33,451 bases of DNA from Pseudomonas lundensis (GTDB lineage: Bacteria > Pseudomonadota > Gammaproteobacteria > Pseudomonadales > Pseudomonadaceae), in NCBI RefSeq assembly GCF_002269125.1, contig NZ_NQKI01000044.1:1-33451 (forward strand), read 5' to 3'. Under the pieces are notes generated by a model. That model did no database searches. It was not told where the DNA came from and saw nothing but the letters and a program-made list of their open reading frames with translations. Position 1 is the stretch's first letter; each line of letters begins with the position of its first letter. Shown piece by piece: positions 16,258 to 24,713 of the stretch. The position numbers and the translations under genes are program-made.

Positions 16258-17678
16258 TGAACCTCCGGTTTGTCCGTGCCCCAAGGGCGTAACCACAGGG
16301 CCAATGCCAGCATCAGCAATGCGCCGAACGCGGTGCTCAGGCCCAGTTGTAGCCAGATGGACTGCAGTGGGTGCAGCAACAGGGCCGACACCAGCATCAT
16401 GCCCAACCCGAGCAACCAATGGCTGCGCCACGGTACGTGGGCGAGCAGGTGTTGGCGGCGCATGAGCAGCAGTCCGGTGAGCACCACGCCTCCCACCGCT
16501 GCCAGTGCAATCCCGACCAAGCCAAAGAAAAACGGCAATACGGCCAACAGGACCGCGTTGAGCAGGCTGCCGATCAGTTCGCACGTCAGCGGCATGCGCG
16601 TGTCTCCAGCGGCGTAGGCATAGCGGGCGAGCAGTGCGTTCCACGCGCCAAACATCAAGGGCACCGAAAACCACGCCAGCAACTCAGGCAAGGGGCTGTC
16701 TGCCGCCTGGTTGGGCAGCAGCAGGTGCACCAGCGCTCCAGCGGCGCCAATCAGACCGGCCACGGCGGGCACGGTCAGCAAGGTGGCGCTGGCCAGCCCC
16801 TTGCGCAGCAGGCCCAGACGTTGCTCGCCCGAACTGCCACTCATCAGGCCCAGCAGCACTTGATTGAGGCTCATGAGGGCAATCAACGGCAGGTTGATCA
16901 GCTTGCGCGCCAGGTTGATCCACGTGACCGAACCTTCGCCCAGCAGCGAGGCGACCATCCGTTCCAGCAAAGCCAGCCCCTGACTGGCCAGGTTACTGCT
17001 CAACAACGGGCCGATGCGTTGCAGCAGCTCGCGGCTGGCACCGGGCGCGGACTCAATCTGCCAGGGTTTCCAGCCGTCGCGGTACAGCGCCAGCAGCATC
17101 ACCGACGGCATCAGCACACTGCCCAATACGCAGGCGCTGGCCAGCCCTTCGGCGGTGGATTGGTGCTTCAAGAGCGCCAGGTACACCACCGGCGGCAGGT
17201 TAAACAGCAGCGATCCGAGGCCGGCCAGCACGAACCGTGAGCGGGCTTGCAAAGGGACGCAAAACAAACCGTGGAGCACAAAGCCCGGGGCGCACCACGC
17301 CAGAATGCGCAAGCTGTGGCTGGCCAGTTCGTAGCCCTGAGTGTCGAGGCCGGGGCCGATCAGGCGTACCCACAGCAGCGAACCCAAGCCGAGAATCCCG
17401 CTCAGTAGCAGTCCGCACAGCAGCAGGCGAGGGGCCAGCGCGCTGAGCCAGGCGCGTTGCGCCAGCGGTGAGCGTTGCTGATACAACGGCAAGGCGGCCG
17501 CGCTCAACAAACCTGCGGCCAGCGCCATGCGCAATGCTTCAGGCAGGAACATGGCCACTAAAAAGCCGTCACTGCGCCCGCCTGCGCCCCAGGCAGCCAC
17601 CAGCAGCCACTCGCGGGCGAACCCCGCCGCGAGCCCGGTAAGGGTTGCCAGGGTCAGCCACAGGGTTGATCCGAACAT
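16254..17678 (-). CDS. pslK: MurJ/MviN-like polysaccharide flippase PslK
   Basis: A 474-residue polytopic inner-membrane protein with about 13-14 hydrophobic helices and the MOP-superfamily MurJ/MviN character: an N-terminal LTGLAAGFAREWLLVAAWGAGGRSDGFLVAMFLPEALR segment, then PLYQQR and many small-residue helices. In the psl system it is thought to flip the lipid-linked repeat unit to the periplasm ahead of polymerisation. It begins nine bases after the hexapeptide acyltransferase gene and overlaps pslC by four bases. Length is close to P. aeruginosa PslK. Confidence 0.87.
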   Translation of the reverse strand: MFGSTLWLTLATLTGLAAGFAREWLLVAAWGAGGRSDGFLVAMFLPEALRMALAAGLLSAAALPLYQQRSPLAQRAWLSALAPRLLLCGLLLSGILGLGSLLWVRLIGPGLDTQGYELASHSLRILAWCAPGFVLHGLFCVPLQARSRFVLAGLGSLLFNLPPVVYLALLKHQSTAEGLASACVLGSVLMPSVMLLALYRDGWKPWQIESAPGASRELLQRIGPLLSSNLASQGLALLERMVASLLGEGSVTWINLARKLINLPLIALMSLNQVLLGLMSGSSGEQRLGLLRKGLASATLLTVPAVAGLIGAAGALVHLLLPNQAADSPLPELLAWFSVPLMFGAWNALLARYAYAAGDTRMPLTCELIGSLLNAVLLAVLPFFFGLVGIALAAVGGVVLTGLLLMRRQHLLAHVPWRSHWLLGLGMMLVSALLLHPLQSIWLQLGLSTAFGALLMLALALWLRPWGTDKPEVQ

Positions 17679-17687
17679 GGCCTGGGC

Positions 17688-18509
17688 CTAGTGAAACAAC
17701 GTGAACAGGCCTTTGCCGCCCACTTTGTAGTTCAGGTTGCGGCAGCGTTCGCCTTTGATCGTGGCGTCAGGGCCGCCCACGATGGCATACGGCGGAATCG
17801 GTTTGGACACCACGCAGTTGCCGCCTACCACCGCACCCTCTCCAATATCGGCACCAAAGGAGAGCAAGGCGCGGCTGGCAATCCAGGCGTAATCGCGGAT
17901 GTACACGGGGCCGCCCACGGCCCAAAACTCGGGCGCTTGCACGTCGTGGCCGCCCGCAATAATCAGGACGTGGGAGGCGATGGTCACATGGTTGCCAATG
18001 ATCAGGCCGCCCCGTGCGTCCAGCTGGCAATGCCAACCCACGGTGCTGTCGTCACCGATGCGCAAGCTGTCCACGCCGAGGATTTCGGTGTTGCGCCACA
18101 CCGTTGACCCTTTGCCGATTTTCGCCCCGCCCGCGCGCAGCCACAGCAGGCGCAGGGTGTGGCTGGGGATTTTGCAGATCAGAATGTTGTAGGCCAGCTC
18201 CCACCAACGCAGCAGGCGGTCGCGCAAGGTCGGCCAGTTTTTGCCGTACAGCGGGATCAGCGCGCCTTTGAGTTCACGCCCCAGCAACGCATAAAACCGT
18301 CGGGCCAGCGGGTGTTCAATACGCGGCTCGATATTCAGGTAGCTGATGAAACACAAGGTATCGCCCTTGAGCGGTTGTTCGAAGCACACGTCATTGGCCA
18401 GCATCCAGTCGTAGGCGTCGGTCAGTTCTTCGAGGCTGACGCCCATTTTTTCGGCGTACTCGGGCAGGGCCTGACGCAGGTTTCGCGAGTGGAAAAGGCG
18501 GTGTTTCAT
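17688..18509 (-). CDS. Left-handed beta-helix (hexapeptide) acyltransferase within the psl operon
   Basis: A 273-residue soluble enzyme. The N-terminal 125 residues are helical and specific to this family. From about 128 the hexapeptide beta-helix begins (GGAKIGKGSTVW, RIGDDSTVGWHCQLDARGGLIIGNHVTIASHV), with a likely catalytic histidine in IIAGGHDVQAPEF near 205. The C-terminal coil repeats (ADIGEGAVVGGNCVVSKPIPPYAIVGGPDATIKG) are typical of sugar O-acetyltransferases using acetyl-CoA. It overlaps pslJ by four bases and precedes pslK by nine, so it is firmly part of the operon. The canonical P. aeruginosa cluster has no such gene and instead has the membrane acyltransferase PslL. A cytoplasmic acetylation of the repeat unit is inferred. 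Confidence 0.85.
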   Translation of the reverse strand: MKHRLFHSRNLRQALPEYAEKMGVSLEELTDAYDWMLANDVCFEQPLKGDTLCFISYLNIEPRIEHPLARRFYALLGRELKGALIPLYGKNWPTLRDRLLRWWELAYNILICKIPSHTLRLLWLRAGGAKIGKGSTVWRNTEILGVDSLRIGDDSTVGWHCQLDARGGLIIGNHVTIASHVLIIAGGHDVQAPEFWAVGGPVYIRDYAWIASRALLSFGADIGEGAVVGGNCVVSKPIPPYAIVGGPDATIKGERCRNLNYKVGGKGLFTLFH

Positions 18510-19900
18510 GGGCGAACTCCTGAATAAGGCGGCGAGGCAGGGTGTTTAAGGCGCCGGGCTTCCTGCAGGCTCAAACCGAGCATCAGCCAGAACAACGCGA
18601 TCAACACTTGAGTGAAGCTGAAATAGTGGTCGAACAGGCCACTGACCAGCGCGGCCAGCAGGCCGACGGTGGTGCCGAGCCAGATCGCATTGTCGGCAGT
18701 CAGCACAATGGGCTTGTGGACCGGGCGCACACTGCGCCACCAACTGGCGATGACGGCGATGAACAGCAGCATGCCGGGCAGGCCGAGTTTGTACATGAAG
18801 TTCAGGAACAGGTTGGAGATGCCCAGCAAACCGGTGCCCGCTACCCCGGCTTCGACCTTGAAACCGATGCCCAGCGGGAAGCTCGCAATGGCGTTGGGGA
18901 ATGCCCGGTATTCATCCAGCCGCACACTGGTACTGCCGGAGTCGGACGTAGAAAAGATGGCGGCCAGACGTTCTTGCAACGGCGGGTACACCAGCAACAG
19001 CACCACCACAGCGGCAGCCGCAGCCAGCAGCATGCGCCCGGTGTAGGGCACGCGTTGGCTGGCGCACCAGATCAGTACCACCATCATGCTAATCAAGGCC
19101 CCGCGCGAACCGGTCATGGCCAGTGCCAGCACCCCCAGCAGGCCGACACTGAGCCCAAGCGCTCTGAGCCAGCCGCGTCGGGTATAACCGAAGCACAGGG
19201 CCAGCGGCACGAGCAAGGCCATGGCGCCGCCCGTCACGTTGGGGTGCATCCACGGCGAGCTCATGCGGGTGGTAAAGGACTGCAAACGGTCGTCGAGCAT
19301 GCTCACGCCGCCATAGCCCAAGTGCCCGAGGATTGAGGTAATGCCGCTGGCAGAACGGTCCCGCAGGTACACCGGGATCGACAGCAGCAACAGCAATAAC
19401 GTGCCGAGCAGCAGCGCGATAACCATCTGCTCACGTGCTTTGGGCGTATCGAGCAGGCGCGGCACTAAAAACAGTACGGACAAGTTCAACAGCCAGCGCA
19501 CCCAGTTCACCGGGCCGTTGCCTTCGGCAGAGACCATCCACTGGCCGACCACAAACGGCACGGCACTGAACACCATCAACCCCAGCACCCAGCGTTCGGT
19601 GCGCAAGAGTGGGGGGGCGGGTCGCAGGTTGTTGAGGATTTTTTGCACCAGCACGCTGCCCCATACCAGCAGGATCAAAAGCTCCGACACGGTGGTGCGA
19701 AAGCCGATATTGATCGTCGTGTAGGGCAGGAAAGTCGCGAGCACGCCGAACAGCAAAAGCCCCCACAGGGGATGGCGCAGCACCGTTACCACTCCGGCGA
19801 CGCCCACCATCAGGACGATCACAGTGAGCGGCGCAAGCACCCAGGCCATAAGCCCGAATAACAGACTGAACAGCAACGCGAGCGGAAGTGCCAAGGGCAT
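18506..19900 (-). CDS. pslJ: O-antigen ligase/polymerase-type membrane protein PslJ
   Basis: A 464-residue inner-membrane protein with about eleven transmembrane helices and a large periplasmic loop, of the Wzy/WaaL (PF04932) type. The conserved region around 215-275 (SPWMHPNVTGGAMALLVPLAL, then MTGSRGALISMMVVL) is the arginine-rich ligase/polymerase signature. It is expected to polymerise flipped Psl repeat units. The ATG overlaps the pslI stop by one base (TAATG) and the 3' end overlaps the acyltransferase start by four. Confidence 0.87.
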   Translation of the reverse strand: MPLALPLALLFSLLFGLMAWVLAPLTVIVLMVGVAGVVTVLRHPLWGLLLFGVLATFLPYTTINIGFRTTVSELLILLVWGSVLVQKILNNLRPAPPLLRTERWVLGLMVFSAVPFVVGQWMVSAEGNGPVNWVRWLLNLSVLFLVPRLLDTPKAREQMVIALLLGTLLLLLLSIPVYLRDRSASGITSILGHLGYGGVSMLDDRLQSFTTRMSSPWMHPNVTGGAMALLVPLALCFGYTRRGWLRALGLSVGLLGVLALAMTGSRGALISMMVVLIWCASQRVPYTGRMLLAAAAAVVVLLLVYPPLQERLAAIFSTSDSGSTSVRLDEYRAFPNAIASFPLGIGFKVEAGVAGTGLLGISNLFLNFMYKLGLPGMLLFIAVIASWWRSVRPVHKPIVLTADNAIWLGTTVGLLAALVSGLFDHYFSFTQVLIALFWLMLGLSLQEARRLKHPASPPYSGVRP

Positions 19901-21000
19901 TATCGAAGCTCCTCCAACAGCGTATTGAAGCGCTGGCGATACGCTTCGTCAGCGTAACGGGTTGCCCAGCTCTTCATTTGCCCGGCGTCTTCCGGGCCCT
20001 GATTGGCCAAGGTCACCATCAACGCGGTGAGGGCTTGTGTGTCGGTTGGGGAGAAGCGTGGGCTCTGGGCCGGGGTGATCTCATCCAGCGCTGAACCGCT
20101 GGCCACGGCCACCGAGGTGCCCACACTCAGCGCCTCGATGACTGGCAGGCCAAAACCCTCGGCATATGAGGGCTGCCACAGGCGTTCGGCGTGCTGATAA
20201 ACCGCGTGCAATTGAGCGTCTGTCAGGTCGCTTAAAAAATGCAGGCCGGCTAATTGCTGCAAGGGCTCAGGCAGGTGTTCCCGGGCGCCAACCAGTACCA
20301 GCTCCGGCACCTGTTCCGAGCGTTGACGCGCCGCCTGCCAGGCACTGACCAGCCAGGGGATATTTTTGCGCGGTTCGCGGGTGCCCACCGCCAACCAATA
20401 ACGCGCGGGCAGGTCAAGGTCGCTGATGTCCGCCGGTTCACCGACAAAGCCGCTGACCAGATTCGGCAGCACCCTCACTTTGTCTTTGGCCTCGGGGAAG
20501 AGCTTCACCACCTCGTCCGCCGTGTATTGCGAGGGCGTCCAGATGCGGTCCGCGACCTTGATCGAGTGCCCGATCGAGAGTTTGTCGCTGGTGCGGTACA
20601 CCTTTTCTTTGAGGCGCGACCCGTGGTGGTTGATGTGGGTCAGCTGGAACCCGTCGTGCAGTTGCAGCACATAGCGCATGCCGGAGGGTTTGGCGCCCAG
20701 GGGCAAGCCCATGTTGAAGTTGCAGATGTGAATTTCAATACCGGCCTCACGCAGGGCGCCGGGCAGGAAGCCGCCTTCGAAGCGAATGCGGCCGGGCAGG
20801 CGGTGCACGCTTTGCAACGGCGCGCCCCACCGCGGGCAATGCACGCGGCGGCGCAACGGATGATCGTGCGGGGCGACGCCGAACAATTGCAATTGCACAT
20901 CGGGGTGCGCCCGCAACGCTGCTTCCAGGGCCAGCGTCTGACGTCCAATGCCACTGTTGCCATAGCCCGCAGCGGGGCGGTAATCCAGACCTATGCGCAT
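19900..21000 (-). CDS. pslI: Family 4 glycosyltransferase PslI
   Basis: A 366-residue retaining GT-B glycosyltransferase. MRIGLDYRPAAGYGNSGIGRQTL opens the N-terminal Rossmann domain. WLAVGTREPRKNIPWLVSAW (about 200-220) starts the donor-binding domain, and PSYAEGFGLPVIEALSVGTSVAVASGSALDEI (about 280-310) holds the EGFGLPVIEA motif with the donor-binding glutamates. It adds one sugar to the lipid-linked Psl repeat in the cytoplasm; which one is unknown. It overlaps pslH by ten bases. Confidence 0.88.
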   Translation of the reverse strand: MRIGLDYRPAAGYGNSGIGRQTLALEAALRAHPDVQLQLFGVAPHDHPLRRRVHCPRWGAPLQSVHRLPGRIRFEGGFLPGALREAGIEIHICNFNMGLPLGAKPSGMRYVLQLHDGFQLTHINHHGSRLKEKVYRTSDKLSIGHSIKVADRIWTPSQYTADEVVKLFPEAKDKVRVLPNLVSGFVGEPADISDLDLPARYWLAVGTREPRKNIPWLVSAWQAARQRSEQVPELVLVGAREHLPEPLQQLAGLHFLSDLTDAQLHAVYQHAERLWQPSYAEGFGLPVIEALSVGTSVAVASGSALDEITPAQSPRFSPTDTQALTALMVTLANQGPEDAGQMKSWATRYADEAYRQRFNTLLEELR

Positions 21001-22208
21001 ACGCTGACTTCTTCTTTTAAGGAGGGAAGGCGGTTGTAAACCTGTTCCAGCTGGGCCGCCGCCGCCGACCAGTCATGCTCGGCCTTGACGTAGGCGCGTC
21101 CGGTCTCACCGATGCGTTGCAACAGGGCGGGATCGCTCAACGCCGTATTCAGCAGCTGTGCCAGTTCTAGCGGGTGCTCGCTGCCCAGGTAGTGTTCGCC
21201 GTTGTTGACGTTCAGCCCTGAGCGGCCTTGGGCAGTGGTGACCACCGGCAAGCCTGCGGCCATGGCTTCGAGCACTTTGAGCTTGGAGCCGCCGCCCTGA
21301 CGCAACGGGGCAAAAAACACGGCGGCCTGACGCTGTAAATCGCGCAAATCCGGCACGAAGCCTTGCCATTCAATGCGTGGGTCGGTCCAGCGCTGGCGCC
21401 AGTGATCCGGCAGGCCAAAGCCGCAGATGGCAAAACGCACGTTGGGGTTGAGCGCCCACAGCTCGGGCAGGATGCTGTCCAGCGCCCATTCCACGGCATC
21501 GACGTTGGGGTGGTATTCGTAATTGCCGACAAACAGCAAACGCTGGCTGTGCAGGTCAGGTTGTACGTGGGCGTAATGCTCGCTGTCGACGCCGTTGACC
21601 ACCACCGACACCGGCGTGTCCGTCAGTTGGCGCATGGCACGCGCGTCCTGCTCGGTGACAGCAATCAGCTCCTTGGCCAGCCCGAACACGCGTTTTTCCC
21701 AGCGCCGATAGCGCCACTGGTCATAGGACGTAAAGGGTTTGAGCCAACCCGGCAAGCGATCATAGCTGGCGGCGCCAAGGGCTGATTCGAGGTTGTGCTC
21801 GGTGAGGATGAAGTCGCGCCCGGCGGCGCTCAGTGCCCGCTCGAACGGCTGAAAACTGTAACTGTGTTCGATCTGGATCACGTCCCACGGCTCTTGCAGG
21901 AGTTGCCCTATTTGCTGTTCCAGCGGGGCCGTCACGCCGTTGATGCCGGCCAGCATCGGGTAGGGCGCCAAGGCCACGGCCAGAAGGGTCTTAAGGCTGC
22001 GCAAAGGGCGGCGGCGGAGCACGATCAAACGGTCGAGAAACGGCTCAAGCGCTGCCCGGGTGGCGGCGTCGAGGGCTGTTTTTGACTGCACCAGCAGGGT
22101 GATTCGATGCCCGCGCGCGGCCAGGCTGCGCAGCAAATGGTATTGGCGGGTCTTGCCGCCACTGGTGGTTGGCCAGGGCAGATAGGGCAACGTCCAGAGT
22201 ATTTTCAT
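20991..22208 (-). CDS. pslH: Family 4 glycosyltransferase PslH
   Basis: A 405-residue GT-B glycosyltransferase. The N-terminus MKILWTLPYLPWPTTSGGKTRQYHLLRSL carries the acceptor-domain GGKxR loop. LFVGNYEYHPNVDAVEWAL (about 228-247) is the inter-domain motif, and APLRQGGGSKLKVLEAMAAGLPVVTTAQG (about 305-333) has the GGGSKLKVLEA donor-binding motif. The start at 22208 is preferred over 22217 because it forms an ATGA overlap with the pslG stop. It contributes to assembly of the Psl repeat unit. Confidence 0.88.
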   Translation of the reverse strand: MKILWTLPYLPWPTTSGGKTRQYHLLRSLAARGHRITLLVQSKTALDAATRAALEPFLDRLIVLRRRPLRSLKTLLAVALAPYPMLAGINGVTAPLEQQIGQLLQEPWDVIQIEHSYSFQPFERALSAAGRDFILTEHNLESALGAASYDRLPGWLKPFTSYDQWRYRRWEKRVFGLAKELIAVTEQDARAMRQLTDTPVSVVVNGVDSEHYAHVQPDLHSQRLLFVGNYEYHPNVDAVEWALDSILPELWALNPNVRFAICGFGLPDHWRQRWTDPRIEWQGFVPDLRDLQRQAAVFFAPLRQGGGSKLKVLEAMAAGLPVVTTAQGRSGLNVNNGEHYLGSEHPLELAQLLNTALSDPALLQRIGETGRAYVKAEHDWSAAAAQLEQVYNRLPSLKEEVSVCA

Positions 22209-23533
22209 GGCGTCCATACCAACAGTTGCAAACTGGATTTAAGCGGCACGGTGATCGCCGCCGCATCGTTTAGCGGGGTTTCAGTGCCGGAGAGCGGGTT
22301 GTAGAGGGTGGCCTGAGTCACGCCTGGCAACTGCACCTGATTGCCGCTGGCGCTCCAGAACATCCACAAGCGTTTACCGTCGCTGCGGGTCCAGCCAATG
22401 CTGTACAGGTCGTTTGGCGCACCGTCGACAACGGGGGCGTCGGCCGGGTCGAGGCGCGGGCCGGTGACCTTGAACACATGCTGCAACGCTACGTATACGG
22501 GCTTGGGATTGCCCTGCAGGTCCAGCAAGCCGTAGTACTGGTCGCGCGGCGTGGCGCGGCTGTCGAGGTCGCTGAGGTTGAACAGGAAGATGCGCTGAAA
22601 ATCCATCGCACTCATCAGCGCTAGCCGACGCAGGGTGAAATCCGCCTGCCCGTCGACGCCGATCAGCAGTTGCATTTCCTGTGGGCCGTTGTAGCTCGAC
22701 CAGCCCCATTCCGTGGCCCACACCTGGTCAATGCCTTTGGCGTGCAAGGCGTTGTTGAGGAAATTGGAACGGGTCAGAAAGTCGTTGTCGGCGGGGTTGT
22801 CGCCCTCCGGGTACTGCGAATACGGGTGGTATGCGGTGATCAGGTGTTGCTCGGCCAAGCCCTGCTCCAGCATTTTTTCCAGCATCAGGCCCGGTTGCTT
22901 GGGCATTTGGCTGTAATACGCCATCCCGGCCGTGGCGATGGGGTGCTCTGGCAACGCGGCGCGAATCGCCCTGACGGTGGTGGTCAGCAGGCGGTAATAC
23001 TCGGCAGGATCGGCCTGGGGCAGCCACATGATGTTGGGCTCGTTCCACACCTGCCATACGTTCACTTGCGGGTAACGCTGGGCCAGCATCAGCATGCGTT
23101 GGGCAAAGACTGAAAAATCCTTGGGTGGATAAAGGTCAGTGGTCGGTTCGCCGGGGGGCACGCTGCTGGCGAACGGCGCAGAACCCACCAGATAGGCCAG
23201 GGTCTTGAAATGATGCGCGCTGATGGCCTGCATCACGCCATCGAGCGGCGCCAGTTGCAGGTTGTTTTCTTCGGGCTCGATCATCGCCCAGTGAATGGTC
23301 AGGCGCACCCAGTCCAGCCCCAGCGCATCGAGGCGCTGCATTTGTTTTTCATACACCGGCTGCGGGAAGTACTGGAACTGCGCGTTAACCCCCAAAAAGT
23401 CCTTCCATACCACCGGGCGCGGGGCGCGTAACGTTGTGCCTTCGGCTTCGGCGGGCGGGCTCCATGGCAGCAGGCTGACCCCGATAACCACGATCAGCAG
23501 TGCGGGGAGCCAGAACACAGGTTTACGCCACAT
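22205..23533 (-). CDS. pslG: Glycoside hydrolase PslG (GH39-type)
   Basis: A 442-residue protein, the same length as P. aeruginosa PslG. One N-terminal membrane anchor (about residues 5-24) precedes a periplasmic TIM-barrel glycosidase. The acid/base glutamate is E165 in VWNEPN and the nucleophile is the glutamate of ATEWGW near 275, both at the positions known for PslG. The C-terminal part (about 360-442) is a beta-sandwich. It hydrolyses Psl internally and is used in release or quality control of chains. The start at MWRKPVF gives this length and overlaps pslF by 11 bases; the frame extends further upstream to 23605 without support. Confidence 0.93.
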   Translation of the reverse strand: MWRKPVFWLPALLIVVIGVSLLPWSPPAEAEGTTLRAPRPVVWKDFLGVNAQFQYFPQPVYEKQMQRLDALGLDWVRLTIHWAMIEPEENNLQLAPLDGVMQAISAHHFKTLAYLVGSAPFASSVPPGEPTTDLYPPKDFSVFAQRMLMLAQRYPQVNVWQVWNEPNIMWLPQADPAEYYRLLTTTVRAIRAALPEHPIATAGMAYYSQMPKQPGLMLEKMLEQGLAEQHLITAYHPYSQYPEGDNPADNDFLTRSNFLNNALHAKGIDQVWATEWGWSSYNGPQEMQLLIGVDGQADFTLRRLALMSAMDFQRIFLFNLSDLDSRATPRDQYYGLLDLQGNPKPVYVALQHVFKVTGPRLDPADAPVVDGAPNDLYSIGWTRSDGKRLWMFWSASGNQVQLPGVTQATLYNPLSGTETPLNDAAAITVPLKSSLQLLVWTP

Positions 23534-24713
23534 GGGTGCGCCCCCAACAGGCGGATTTGAACATCTGGTGAAAGCGCTCGGCGGTTTTGCTCCAGACGCG
23601 TTCATTGCCGATCTGTTGGGCGTGCTCGGCCCAGCGAACAGCCATCATCGGGTCGGCACACAAATGGCCCAACTCGGCGGCCAGCGCGGCCACATTGCCT
23701 TGGGGGTAAATCACCCCGTTACCATGATCGACCTCCTCGGCAAATGAACGCGCATCCGACGTAATCACCCCGCGCCCACAGGCCGCGGCCCATGACAGCG
23801 CCCCGCTGGTGCCGCGCAACTGGCCCAACAACTTGAGTTTGCTCGACTCGCGGTAGGGCAGGACCATCACGTGGTGCGCCTGAATGACCGTGGCGATGTC
23901 GCTGGCTGGCAGGTCAAGGCGCCACGCGATGCTCTTCTCCAGCCCCAATTGCTCAATGCGTTGACGCAGCAGGTGCAGGTAGCTGCCGCCGGATTCGAAG
24001 GCCATTTCCGGTTCGCTGCCCCCGGCCAGTGTCAGGGTCAGTTGCTGCTTGAGTTCGGGCTTGTGCATGAAAGCCATGGCCAGGGCTTCGAGCAAATCCT
24101 CGATGCCTTTGCCGCGATAAATAAAGCCGAAATACAACAGCTTCACCGGGTTGAGATCAGGCAGCGGCGCAGGCGGAATCAGTAAGTTGCCATGGGGGAT
24201 GACCACCATTTGCTCGTTATGCAGGCCCATGCGCTGTTTCAGGCAGTCGCTGCCTGACTGCGTGAGGGTGACCAGGCGCGTCAGGCTGCGGGCCAGTTGC
24301 CGTTCTTCATACAGGCACAAAGGGTCGGCCAGCACGGTCGCCAGTTGCGGCAACGGCGAAGGCAGGCGGCTGGCCAGTGACAACGGCCAGGGCAGCCGGG
24401 CGCGGCGCCAGACCAGCCGCTCCGGGTCGTGCACCGTGGCGGTCAGGGGCAGTTTCGGGAACCGTTCGCGCAAGGCATGCAGGGCGTGGAACTCTGCCAG
24501 ACGCCCGCCACCCAGTTCGGCGTGCACCAGATCAATGCCGCGCCAGTCCGTACTGGCCACCCGTTGCAGCGCGCGTTCGGGATCGTTGCCGATGCCAGCC
24601 AGCGGCGTACTGACTTCAATGCCTTGACTCTGCAGGGCGGCCTTGAGGTGCCCTGCGTAGTCGGCGATACCGTTTTGTTCAGGCGCCAGGGGCGCTAGCA
24701 GGGCGATGTGCAT
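23523..24713 (-). CDS. pslF: Family 4 glycosyltransferase PslF
   Basis: A 396-residue GT-B glycosyltransferase, the length of P. aeruginosa PslF. The N-terminal MHIALLAPLAPEQNGIADYAGHL includes the glycine-rich acceptor loop. Motifs continue with VVIPHGN near 172, LLYFGFIYRGKGIEDLLEAL near 190-210 and the C-terminal WAAACGRGVITSDARSFAEEV near 310-330. The usual E-x7-E donor motif is replaced by a LSWAAACG segment, as is common in this subgroup. It couples to pslE by a one-base TGATG overlap. Confidence 0.88.
   Translation of the reverse strand: MHIALLAPLAPEQNGIADYAGHLKAALQSQGIEVSTPLAGIGNDPERALQRVASTDWRGIDLVHAELGGGRLAEFHALHALRERFPKLPLTATVHDPERLVWRRARLPWPLSLASRLPSPLPQLATVLADPLCLYEERQLARSLTRLVTLTQSGSDCLKQRMGLHNEQMVVIPHGNLLIPPAPLPDLNPVKLLYFGFIYRGKGIEDLLEALAMAFMHKPELKQQLTLTLAGGSEPEMAFESGGSYLHLLRQRIEQLGLEKSIAWRLDLPASDIATVIQAHHVMVLPYRESSKLKLLGQLRGTSGALSWAAACGRGVITSDARSFAEEVDHGNGVIYPQGNVAALAAELGHLCADPMMAVRWAEHAQQIGNERVWSKTAERFHQMFKSACWGRTHVA

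Noticed and set aside
16258..16674. N-terminal extension of the pslC frame
   Set aside because: The extra 139 residues lie inside pslK in another frame and are arginine/alanine-rich shadow sequence; the ATGA overlap start at 16257 is far better.
16371..17240. 289-codon Q/H-rich frame antisense to pslK
   Set aside because: The composition is that expected opposite leucine-rich membrane coding sequence. No ribosome-binding site or family signal was seen.
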